Positions 10,101 to 15,883 of a stretch of 64,000 nucleotides of DNA are shown one piece after another. Below the pieces are notes generated by a model. The model did not search any database. It was not told where the DNA came from and was given only the letters and a program-made list of their open reading frames with translations. The first letter of the stretch is position 1, and each line of letters begins with the position of its first letter. The stretch is taken from contig NZ_LT897781.1 of the NCBI RefSeq assembly GCF_900188315.1, positions 3,472,001 to 3,536,000 on the forward strand. Direction: 5' to 3'. A program made the position numbers and the translations under genes. The DNA is from Marinobacter sp. es.042 (GTDB taxonomy: Bacteria > Pseudomonadota > Gammaproteobacteria > Pseudomonadales > Oleiphilaceae).

Positions 10101-12508
10101 CCACTCTCTATGGCGGTGTTACCACTGTGGTGGACAAGGTGCTGGACCCCAAAACCCTGCAAGAAATCCCCAGCGCCATAACCGTTTCTCAGCCCAGCGG
10201 CCTGACCCAGAGCACCACGCTCAGTACGGTCTACGGCCAGAATGGCGCGGATACCAGCCGATACACGGTGACCGCGAATGTGAACGGCGACACCAGCACC
10301 ACCGAGGTAGACGCACGTGCCGGCACCCTGGTGCAAACCTCGGCGGAGGGCCGTGTTGTCCGTGAACAGGTTGACCCGGAAACCCTGCTCACTCAAAGCA
10401 TATCCGTGACCGGCCTGTTGGACTCCGAGTTTGCTTACGACGCCCGTGGCCGCTTGATTCAGGAAACCGTGGGCGACCGTAGCACCAGCTACACCTTCGG
10501 CAGCGAAGGCCGGGGCCAGGTGACTGCGATAACGGCCGCCGACGGTAAGCAGACGTTTTATGAGTACGATCTGCTCGGGCGGGTCACCAAAGTCACTTAC
10601 CCGGACGGCCATACCACGCTCAGCGAGTACGACGAGAACGGCAACCGAACCACCCTGGTGGTGCCAACGCCGGCTGACCACGACAGCGCGTACAATGGCA
10701 TCAATCGGGTTACCTCCGAAGCGACCCCGCTGGGTGAGACGACTCAATACGAGTACGATCGGGATCGCCGCCTGACGGCCATTGAGCTGCCATCCGGGCA
10801 ACGGCTGGAACATACCTACAGTCAGAACCGCCTGACCCGGACCGATACGCCGGAAGGGGCAATCCTCTACGACTACCACCATGGCGATCAGCTGAGCCAG
10901 ATTACGGAAGGTGGAGAAAGCCTGAGCTACAACTGGGACGGCACCCTGTTGACGGCCGTGAATTACCAGGGCGAACTCAACGAAGGGATCCAGTACCAGC
11001 ACAACCCGGATTATCAGGTCAGCCAGATCACCTACGCCGGTGACAGTGCCAGCCTGACCTATGACCGGGACGGCCTGTTAACCGGCATTCACGGCTTCGC
11101 CATCGGTCGCCACGCCGATCACGGCCTACCGGTCAGTCTGGACGATGGCACCCTGAACCGGACGTTTGCCTACAACGGCCACGGGGAAGTCACCGTTGTC
11201 AGCACCGAGCTGAATCAGGCGGCCACCTTCGACTACGAACTAACCTACAACAAGGTTGGCCAGATCGTTGGTAAAACCGAAACCCTACCGGATGGCACCG
11301 TCAACCAGTACGGGTATGAGTACGATGATCGCTACCGCCTGACCGAGGTGACCAAAAACAGCCAGTTGGTGGAGCAGTACCAGTACGACGCCAACGGCAA
11401 CCGTACTCTAGCCACCAGTATCGAACGCGACGTCTCGGGTGTTTCCGCCAGCTACAACCTGGGCGACCAGTTACAGAGCTTCGGCAATACCAGCTACACC
11501 TACGATGGCAACGGACGCCTGAGCCAGAAAACCACGGGCACCGACGTCACCACCTACGATTACGACAGCCAGGGCCGGCTCAAACAGGTGCAGACTCCGG
11601 ACCACGCCATCGAATACCGCCACAATGCCCTGGGTAACCGGGTCGCCAAGGTCAAAGATGGGCAAGTGGTGGAGCGTTACCTGTGGCAGGACAAGACCAC
11701 GCTTCTGGCCACCTACGATGGGGACGGCAACCTCAAACAGCGTTTCAACTACACGCTGGGCCATGCTCCGACGAGCTTTACCGAGAATGGCCAGACCTAT
11801 TACCTGCTAACGGACCACCTGGGCAGCCCGAGGATAATCACGGACAGCGCTGGGCAAGTGGTCAAGGCTGTTGAGTACGATGTCTATGGCAATGTGATCA
11901 GTGATAGCAATCCCGGCTTTGAGATTCCGTTTGCGTTTGCCGGTGGTCTGAACGATCCGGATACTGGTCTGATCCGGTTTGGCTATCGGGATTACGATCC
12001 AACAACCGGTCGCTGGACGGCCCGGGACCCGATTGGTTTTGCGGGTGGGGATACGAATCTTTATGGGTATGTGTCCAACGATCCCGTAAACTTTGTGGAT
12101 CCAACGGGACAGTTTGGGGTTGTAGGCGCGGCTATTGGTGGAGCCATTGGCGCTGTCTCTGCGTTCACCGGTGCATTGGCAACAGGAGCAAGCATTCCAG
12201 ACGCGGCATTAGCAGGAGCAATCGGGGCTGCAACAGGTGCTGCGACAGGGTTCTTCGGTGGTGTAGGCATAGGTGCATCTGCGGCAATTGGCGGGGGAAG
12301 CAACTTGCTTGGTCAAGCGATCGGAAACAATATCGATGGTGACCCCTGCAATAATTCAAATATCAACTGGGGATCGGCCGCTGGGTCAGCGGTAGGTGGT
12401 GGTTGGGCCTCAGCTATTACTCGCGGTGCTGGCGCTGTGTCCGGCGCTGTGATTGGGTGGGGCCCATCAACAGCCTCGGGCGCAATAGGAACAGCATTGG
12501 GAAGATAA
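1145..12508 (+). CDS. Giant secreted Rhs/YD-repeat polymorphic toxin-like protein
   Basis: This is a 3,787-residue protein with a Sec-type signal peptide (about 1-30). In order it shows: two blocks of RTX-like beta-roll modules (about 39-310 and 362-660) joined by a Gly/Asp/Pro-rich linker; two Ig/cadherin-like domains (691-875); a pair of DUF1566 modules with LVWQDN and LMWQDT motifs (about 904-1190); about five PKD/Ig-like domains (1192-1622); a CAP/SCP domain (1672-1880); a Big_2-like domain (1902-1984); and a carboxypeptidase-regulatory-like domain (2017-2096). A DxDGDGxxD calcium-loop segment (2242-2278), a second DUF1566 pair (2554-2792) and YD repeats (about 2800-3585) follow. The Rhs core ends in GRWTARDPIGF and DPTGQ near 3655, and a 132-residue Gly/Ala-rich tip completes the protein. 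Rhs proteins form a cocoon that holds a C-terminal toxin. AAGGAAG-like bases precede the ATG. The tip matches no enzyme I recognise; it could act in membranes. Confidence 0.9.
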   Translation: MAQSRLYVAFSALAFASLALILPPIPAALSTPMTPEIVGTENNDLIVVGPEDSRILVGTAEDLIIGGAGNNEYLIDAGVGHITVVEVAGQNTVEFGPNISFSDVASGLWRSGDDLQLVLGNENRTLTVSGFFTVKDTIASFTFQNGQQLSSTQLFQVFGASEPTADGVPLQLVQAGSGDSVISGSSQRDVLVPSDDTQVLKGLAGNDYLIGRTSPVTFEIYPGDGQDVVVASSGHHEIFFRGGITFNDVASQLQKRGDDLVLGNRNSDGEVRIYKFFTLANTVVDIRFESGGQLQSAQLFELFGVAAPEAETEYALNVEGVLLDAGGSGNGGGDCGNDCSGGGTDPGNGDPGDTDPELPEEFHWLIGTVDDDLIYAGSGDNLIIPEAGDDYVLGGPGNNLYYFEAGFGNNVIVETEGFNVIEFDESITYSDVSQSFVKSGNDLLLRIDSKQVRITVRDFFSVANTLGELRFHDGASLTRSSLFQVFGEEVPSQVQSSRSLVLGAGDSDTMSGSGVSEFLVPRMGVRVVEPGEGSDYLVGRLPGGEVLQYGDNGITFELRPGDGNKVIVADSALNNVHFVGGIERQDIASNMIRWGNDLVLQSESHNVGVRVVNFFSRRDVIGNIFFGGGDGGSQSTLSSQDILGSFGVSPDAESRLNILIKGGSTDSCDAGEVDSSEGFGLTPEQLSETNQPPQVTSAPSSEAWYASEYVYQVRATDNQNDDLCFHVTGPEGVEIDQYAGLLSWEPQRHQLGDNYFEVRVVDERGGETLQMFHLTVQDPNKEPAFTSWPLQNTVVGQNYVYSLMASDPFVADSRLAFSLVSGPEGMLLEEDELRWTPSDSQIGDHEISVRVTDPYGLSDTQSFVISVSPLVTLEEVEEGHSRIPRTGARVSRYSEDDGDARVGTDRFFVRDDERDVVVDQVNGLVWQDNSDVVLNEATTFHNAASYCRDLELGGETEWRLPNRLELVYLFDHSKTLIEQVFKYQVGTGYDQRWFFASPQFQGRSREPAYSSWKTMVDFKDTRILPADYNKEASVRCVSGPQRFLPSLHRLDDHNLVVDRANRLMWQDTPESLQIRGNVEANLAYCGALDLGGFSDWRLPNFNESQLLVREFEYFVFDGSRWSPDFFINVPENRHWLSSTLVNDDPARGYRFRYQYDPESNYAGSWAANANHSVVGLTYDNYAPRCIRSYAEPVAVLANMPPQEVDVEQPIVFDGSASYHSDGNITAYEWSNLTTEEVLGDSAVLETQFSNAGTYEIQLTVTDQLGLSQSLEEPISLVVYGPPVIQISGQTSLWEGDTLVLDGSGTEDVAGISTYEWTNATDESVVATGPLLEMANLTAGENSYRLTVTNARGLEAAQDVTVVVIPRPDIEVEGNPDVNLGDTVTLEAGPQASDPSVESIQWLSQETGEVLGEGSTLMLEGLALGQHQIVLSLTYANGLTHQQSIDVSVSGHSPVISLEGDFLAAVGDSVSISAQASHVPLGEIAAFRWYEGDTQTPFSNSASVTLTGLEAGSWPYRVEVESDAGQVATKTLLVEVGYAPQATLPAAHYVYENVPITLDGSGSSVQEGLLEYEWRLQDEVVSTSAIANLQGMPAGEYPVLLTVTTGLGLTDTAELSLIVEPTRELMSCPFQPVANDKYVELQYPENDIEWRGNQVETVDDIARGFNYARSQDPSVFQFLIMPDQATWDAMSLQEKGLYLVNAERTARGLKPYQGVAQEIVTIAQDYADYIHDRNQVIGHYNDGLSPSDRLDSNAYLASHRDAHVKTESVASGNGYAEVPTADQALVLAIYGWLYQDKSWFEDFEWATGPAWGHRDHVLQAGLDENSGIESEEGVIGFGVARGLYRPGQASPSSHGYVTVFQTVDQNSEWDMSGVTTVDVSAAQGCNTAHILEIDESRVDTNGLREIRVAPSTLMMVPGDSHSLQVGAYYDNGNEVDITAYASFVADSRSIISVEGGVLTAEREGNAQVLARVDGLESNRLFVRVREATDLSNLQGAEASAYSEYVPDNATISSYDPMAMAVYTGLVLDRDGQPMAGVQASFLNKPELGSTKTGSDGRFIIAGPAGQQTIVYEKTGHLVVQRTTIGSSNAWASLENVMLLPRDSKQTRIDLTSGEPQVHQSTTVIDEFGERQATVVFNGITTATVVSADGSTRELDEFQFSATEFETPESMPGELPRETAFTFANDLHVAGVYYSDSVVFDSDVVMFVDNFLGFDVGEIVPIGTYDRLGNQWVASSNGVVVQLLDVDGDGVVDGLDYTGDSTPDDLNGNGNTEDEVIGLAGYDAGDTLWWGSFNHFSAKDYNWGSSEDEAPTELALDPEQEDEQNEELECTGSYVKPYQQTFHEDIAISGTNLTLHYSSQRTEGYKHKARIRVSGAEIPSTLEKMIVKLEVAGRVFQRELAPATNTEVEFIWDGTRVDGVRPVGMVSGRVSIGYEYKTQYISAGNAAEEQRELSEFPVAWATVGNNVTEVPGRQNYISWQTRGVSFKNSFERQLANGWSLSNVHEYDPAGRVYLGSGSVVDVETQSLILKTGLTYSLVDGDDGYYQSGGSSIDYTVNDEGVLVDKVTGLEWQFTDQPFEARTKAGAQAYCANDAMPKGTGWRLPTAKEIGYTLDKSGGNIGPAIYSVSRARGLWHTSAANPESALKPVMCVRGESIDERYTQNLKRDAAKQVVVDNDNGLMWQDAPENASTKLDWASSIQHCEASTFAGFSDWRLPNINELLYVLPNSVFAHQTELVFPPGEYWDHEASFRQPYWSSTTNFRDDEQAWAIESASFNSERFSKTDQYHVRCVRDAASASRMPYRFDSEGRHIATFDLDSGTTLVEFGYNEAGKLNQITDRFGNVIAIERNADGEPQRIVAADGQITELTVDEHNNLTALAYEDGSEYQFLYQDGGLLTEKTDPNGYRYPHEFDQNGRVYQTRDPEGGQWDFFDTRVGIGHNRYGYTTAEGNQYQTVRRVLENGDVRKEITYKNGTTLVDILRADQLQQTTLYGGVTTVVDKVLDPKTLQEIPSAITVSQPSGLTQSTTLSTVYGQNGADTSRYTVTANVNGDTSTTEVDARAGTLVQTSAEGRVVREQVDPETLLTQSISVTGLLDSEFAYDARGRLIQETVGDRSTSYTFGSEGRGQVTAITAADGKQTFYEYDLLGRVTKVTYPDGHTTLSEYDENGNRTTLVVPTPADHDSAYNGINRVTSEATPLGETTQYEYDRDRRLTAIELPSGQRLEHTYSQNRLTRTDTPEGAILYDYHHGDQLSQITEGGESLSYNWDGTLLTAVNYQGELNEGIQYQHNPDYQVSQITYAGDSASLTYDRDGLLTGIHGFAIGRHADHGLPVSLDDGTLNRTFAYNGHGEVTVVSTELNQAATFDYELTYNKVGQIVGKTETLPDGTVNQYGYEYDDRYRLTEVTKNSQLVEQYQYDANGNRTLATSIERDVSGVSASYNLGDQLQSFGNTSYTYDGNGRLSQKTTGTDVTTYDYDSQGRLKQVQTPDHAIEYRHNALGNRVAKVKDGQVVERYLWQDKTTLLATYDGDGNLKQRFNYTLGHAPTSFTENGQTYYLLTDHLGSPRIITDSAGQVVKAVEYDVYGNVISDSNPGFEIPFAFAGGLNDPDTGLIRFGYRDYDPTTGRWTARDPIGFAGGDTNLYGYVSNDPVNFVDPTGQFGVVGAAIGGAIGAVSAFTGALATGASIPDAALAGAIGAATGAATGFFGGVGIGASAAIGGGSNLLGQAIGNNIDGDPCNNSNINWGSAAGSAVGGGWASAITRGAGAVSGAVIGWGPSTASGAIGTALGR
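11221..11730 (+). repeat. Rhs 3' segment, intact copy of a direct duplication
   Basis: This part of the giant Rhs gene aligns without gaps to 13021-13530, exactly 1,800 bases downstream. By hand I count about 44 differences over 510 bases, roughly 91% identity. It encodes the last YD repeats before the Rhs core and is intact here. Confidence 0.9.
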
Positions 12509-12517
12509 GGAATTGTT

Positions 12518-12991
12518 TTGACTAAATGGGAAAATCAATGTCTTGGGGGCGCGGGTAGGTATTACCCGCTTCTGTATCTAATACCATTACCAATAATAGG
12601 AGCTTCGATATATCTGTTTAGCTTCTCGGTGCTAAATTATTTTTTATTATGGGAAAGGTTGATAATTATTGGGTTTAGCATATTTTTTTTGATGAAATTT
12701 AAAGAATCAGTCGAGGCGATTCTCATCGTACGCTCGACTGTCCAAGAAATAACCTATAATGGAAGGCGATTTTCAGGGAAAACATTCAGTGGAATGGCCT
12801 TTGAGTTTGATAAGTCAACGATGATTTCTCAAGGTGAATTTTTTTCTTCTAGTAAAAATATGAAATTCCTTTTTCACGAGGACAATATAAATTTAATGCT
12901 GAAGTGTGAATTTGGAAAATTGTACCTTTCAGGAAAGACTTCAGGATTTGAGGAATTAGAAAGGTTGTTATTTGGTAGAGAAATATCCTGA
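12518..12991 (+). CDS. Membrane protein, probable immunity protein for the Rhs tip
   Basis: A 157-residue protein begins with a TTG at 12518, preceded by AAGGA six bases upstream, and starts 9 bases after the Rhs stop. It has two hydrophobic N-terminal helices (about residues 15-35 and 40-58). A soluble C-terminal part follows, rich in Phe and Lys. Base composition is far more AT-rich than the neighbouring core genes, which is typical of transferred toxin-immunity cassettes. I recognise no named family. The immunity role is inferred from position immediately behind an Rhs tip, from size and from composition. A membrane-located immunity protein would suit a tip that acts on membranes, but no motif proves this. 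Confidence 0.6.
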   Translation: MTKWENQCLGGAGRYYPLLYLIPLPIIGASIYLFSFSVLNYFLLWERLIIIGFSIFFLMKFKESVEAILIVRSTVQEITYNGRRFSGKTFSGMAFEFDKSTMISQGEFFSSSKNMKFLFHEDNINLMLKCEFGKLYLSGKTSGFEELERLLFGREIS

Positions 12992-13020
12992 ACCGCCTAT
13001 GCAAGCCTAATTGTGCACTT

Positions 13021-13626
13021 AGCCACCTTCGACTACGAACTGACCTAGAACAGCGTCGGCCAGATTGTTGGTAAAACCGAAACCCTGCCGGATGGCACCG
13101 TCAACCAGTACGGGTATGAGTACGATGACCGCTACCGCCTGACCGGGGTAACCAAAAACAGCCAGTTGGTGGAGCAGTACCAGTACGACGCCAACGGCAA
13201 TCGTACCCTGGCAACCAGCACCGAACGCGGCGTCTCGGGTATTTCCGCCAGCTACAACCTGGGCGACCAGTTACAGAGCTTCGGCAATACCAGCTACACC
13301 TACGATGGCAACGGACGCCTGAGCCAGAAAACCACGGGCACCGACGTCACCACCTACGACTACGACAGCCAGGGCCGGCTCAAACAGGTGCAGACCCCGG
13401 GCCACGCCATCGAATACCGCCACAACGCACTTGGGAACCGGGCAGCCAGGATCAAAGACGGCAGCGTAGTGGAACGCTACCTGTGGCAGGACAAGACCAC
13501 GCTGCTGGCGACCTATGATGGTGATGACAACAGTGTTCCCTTTGGGCTTCAGGAGGCCTGAAACATGCAGGTTCTGCCTTGATCCGGTTCGGGTATCGGG
13601 ACAACGACCTTAGCGCGGGCCGCTAG
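13021..13626 (+). pseudogene. Displaced, decayed Rhs 3' end (orphan tip remnant)
   Basis: Bases 13021-13530 repeat 11221-11730 of the intact Rhs gene at about 91% identity without gaps and in the same relative frame. A Tyr codon has become TAG at 13046-13048. After about 13530 the homology breaks. A short piece in another frame at 13576-13626 resumes the Rhs core (LIRFGYRD, then an AGR and a stop). About 240 bases found in the intact copy are therefore replaced by about 45, with a frameshift. An open stretch of 131 codons (13166-13561) survives inside it but has no convincing start. This is the expected scar when a new tip-immunity cassette is inserted and the old 3' end is pushed downstream. 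Confidence 0.85.
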
Positions 13627-13688
13627 ATCGTCGTTGCCGAAAAACCAAACATGAGCTATTTATTTGCAGGGTTGGCGGGCTTTCCCTA

Positions 13689-13823
13689 TTGTATATTGTC
13701 GTTATTTTGTTGGGCAGAGATTTCTTTCCCGATCTTTTGGGTTTTGCTATTTTAATAATAATTATTGGAGTTATTGTATTTGCTTCGATTGAGGGAAATC
13801 GTAAACGGAAGCGAAGGAAGTAG
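13689..13823 (+). pseudogene. Fragment of a small AT-rich membrane protein
   Basis: An open stretch downstream of the orphan Rhs end encodes about 44 residues. It has a strongly hydrophobic segment (VVILLG, then FAILIIIIGVIVFA) and a very basic C-terminal tail (RKRKRRK). The only starts are weak (TTG at 13689) and no clear ribosome binding site is visible. It may be what remains of an immunity gene linked to the displaced tip. Confidence 0.3.
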
Positions 13824-13922
13824 ATTGCGGTAGCACTCCTTTGATGAGGGCTCGGCCCTGATGTCACGGGTTTTGATTTTTATACGATAATGCTGAGATC
13901 CGTCAGACATGGCATGAAGACA

Positions 13923-14198
13923 ATGGAATTTAAAATCAATCGAAGAAATGTAAGTCTGATTGTCTCGATATTATCGAACTCTGATTTAGCATCTGTGTTT
14001 AAAAGTGCCGAAGAGACAATGTTGAGTGGCGATAGCCTAAAATAGCGATATATCGTTGATCTAAGTAAAGGGCAGGTAAATGAGGTGATAGATTCGCTGT
14101 CCGATTATCTTGTAAGAAATGGTGTGAATGAATTTGGTGAGCTCAATTCTTTAGATTATCGCTTGGAAAGTGTCATAGAGATTTTCAGTGTTGAGTAG
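13923..14198 (+). pseudogene. Small acidic immunity-like gene interrupted by an amber codon
   Basis: From ATG 13923 the frame gives 40 residues, then TAG at 14043-14045, then 50 more residues in the same frame to a TAG at 14196-14198. Read through, it is a 91-codon acidic alpha-helical protein with segments such as VDLSKGQVNEVIDSLSDYL. That length and composition resemble small immunity-type proteins found beside Rhs genes. The continuity of frame and codon style across the stop argues for a recent nonsense mutation. No named family is recognised. It lies in the AT-rich debris field behind the Rhs gene. Confidence 0.5.
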
Positions 14199-14235
14199 GT
14201 AAGTATATATGCCACGCCTCGAGTTGTAATTTAAA

Positions 14236-14532
14236 ATGAAAACTTCCATCGTTAGCGGAGTGAAGTATGGTGTGGCCGGGCTTTTACTGGCTATTCTCTT
14301 GCCGGTTGGCATTAGTACTTCGGATAGTTCAAAGGATACCCTGATCGGCATCCTGGGTAGCGTTTGTGGCCTGTTATCGGTGGCTGTTTTATTAACTGGA
14401 ATAGTCTTGTTGGCCAAAAGCAGCGTGTCGATTCCGGTATTTTTGAAATCGTTTCTTTCTCCGAGCCTGCTACTTGCCGCGATCAGTGTATGGAATCTAG
14501 TCAACGCAGGATGGCTACCTTGGGCGGGTTAA
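14236..14532 (+). CDS. Small hypothetical membrane protein
   Basis: A 98-residue protein starts with ATG at 14236. It has about three hydrophobic segments (near residues 8-26, 38-62 and 72-92) separated by short polar loops, including SDSSKD. No clear Shine-Dalgarno sequence is seen. It is the last open frame of the AT-rich Rhs-associated patch and may be another orphan immunity or cargo gene. I recognise no family. The 152 bases after it, up to the convergent amidohydrolase gene, show nothing I can name. Confidence 0.5.
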   Translation: MKTSIVSGVKYGVAGLLLAILLPVGISTSDSSKDTLIGILGSVCGLLSVAVLLTGIVLLAKSSVSIPVFLKSFLSPSLLLAAISVWNLVNAGWLPWAG

Positions 14533-14684
14533 CGCCGGTAAACGGTGCAGTGGCTGGCAAGAGTAGTACCAAGAGCCCCTGAATCTGGCGGAAGCGATGA
14601 GGCTCGGAATACCGAGGACAACCGCTTCTGCCATGAGCCCAAATAGTTAACGGAGAGCTGGCACCCTGCGCTCTGGAATCTGTC

Positions 14685-15698
14685 CTAACCCTCCAACCCC
14701 TTGAAAAACTGCTGGACGTTCTCGCTCAGGGCGTCCAGATCATACCCGCCTTCCTGCACCACCAGCGTTGGTAGTCCCAGTTTGCGTACATGGGTGCTCA
14801 GTTTGCAGAAGCCCTCGGAGGAGACCGACACCTTGGCCTGTGGGTCGTTCTTGTAGATATCGAAACCCAGGGCCAGAATTATGGCATCCGGCTGGAACAG
14901 CTTTATGGCCGCCAGGGCTTCATCCAGTTTCGCGAAGAAATCGTCTTCCGTTGAGCCGTGTGGCATTGGCATGTTGATGTTGTAGCCAAAGCCTTCCCCT
15001 TCGCCACGTTCGTTCTCAAAGCCGCTGACTACCGGGTAGAAGTTGGTGGTGTCGCCGTGGATAGAAATGTACAGCACATCGCTGCGATCGTAGAAAATCT
15101 CCTGAATACCCTGGCCGTGGTGCATGTCGGTATCCAGGATAACGATTTTCGGGAACCGGGCCTTCATATGCTCGGCAGCAATTGCGGCGTTGTTCAGGTA
15201 GCAGAAACCACCGGCGGCATCCCGGCGGGCATGGTGCCCCGGCGGTCGGCACACGGCGTACGACGTTCTGTCGCCAGCGATCAGAGCATCGGCCGCACCC
15301 AGCGCGCTCTGCGCAGACCAGTAAGCGGCATGCCAGGTGTGTTCGCCGATCGGACAGCTGCCATCGGCCTGATAGCGGGCCGCCTCGGCGAGAATGCCCG
15401 TCAGGTGATTCGGGGAGCGGACGAAGATATTCGAAATAACCTCATCGCCCCAGTCATCCATCTGCTTCCAGCGCCGATGCGCAGATTCCAGAAAGCGCAG
15501 GTAGCCCAGATCGTGAACTTTTGAGATCGGCCCCGCGCCCTGGTCTGCGGGCTGCAGCACGGAGATGCCCAGTTCCCTGAGTCCGCCCAGCATTTCACCA
15601 GTGCGGGCAGGAATTTCCTGGGGCTGGCGCATCTGTCCCCGGGTAAAGTAGGTCTGTGGAACATGCTCATCCTGTGCAGGATGGAAAAATGCCTTCAT
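14685..15698 (-). CDS. Histone-deacetylase-family acetylpolyamine amidohydrolase
   Basis: This 337-residue protein covers the whole arginase/deacetylase fold. Visible active-site residues are the His pair in RPPGHHA (H155, H156), the zinc ligands in DTDMHHG (D191, H193), the third zinc Asp in LGFDIY (D280) and the transition-state Tyr in QEGGYD (Y319). The N-terminal segment with HPAQDEHVPQTYF is typical of the bacterial acetylpolyamine amidohydrolases, which deacetylate acetylputrescine and related polyamines. It is divergent from a succinate-semialdehyde dehydrogenase. Both can serve putrescine breakdown to succinate, so a shared role is plausible but unproven. Substrate choice within the family cannot be read from sequence alone. 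Confidence 0.88.
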   Translation of the reverse strand: MKAFFHPAQDEHVPQTYFTRGQMRQPQEIPARTGEMLGGLRELGISVLQPADQGAGPISKVHDLGYLRFLESAHRRWKQMDDWGDEVISNIFVRSPNHLTGILAEAARYQADGSCPIGEHTWHAAYWSAQSALGAADALIAGDRTSYAVCRPPGHHARRDAAGGFCYLNNAAIAAEHMKARFPKIVILDTDMHHGQGIQEIFYDRSDVLYISIHGDTTNFYPVVSGFENERGEGEGFGYNINMPMPHGSTEDDFFAKLDEALAAIKLFQPDAIILALGFDIYKNDPQAKVSVSSEGFCKLSTHVRKLGLPTLVVQEGGYDLDALSENVQQFFKGLEG

Positions 15699-15883
15699 TG
15701 TCCGGTCTCCTGAGTGTCTGATTCCCCGAGTATAGGCACACTCAGGCGATGATCAAAAGCCTGCCCTTGACTTTACAGGTCGGGATACAACATCCACTAT
15801 GAAAGACATAAAACACTGACGCAACCAGATTACCTTCACTGCGCCCCACTCGGGGCGGAGCCAATCACAGAAGAGGAGCCGAG

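Noticed and set aside
9530..11002. Long minus-strand open frame of 490 codons inside the Rhs gene
   Set aside because: It lies antisense to YD repeats, whose periodic GC-rich codons produce open frames on the other strand. It has no start signal and no recognisable domain.
13166..13561. 131-codon Rhs frame as a functional small gene
   Set aside because: It is an internal piece of the duplicated Rhs end between a nonsense codon and a frameshift, with no start signal of its own.
13610..13867. Minus-strand open frame in the Rhs debris
   Set aside because: It is antisense to the hydrophobic fragment at 13689-13823, has no ribosome binding site, and its Ile-rich run is explained by the opposite strand.
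14043..14045. Amber codon as a pyrrolysine or programmed recoding site
   Set aside because: No Pyl genes or recoding signal are visible, and the surrounding DNA is full of Rhs debris. A nonsense mutation is simpler.
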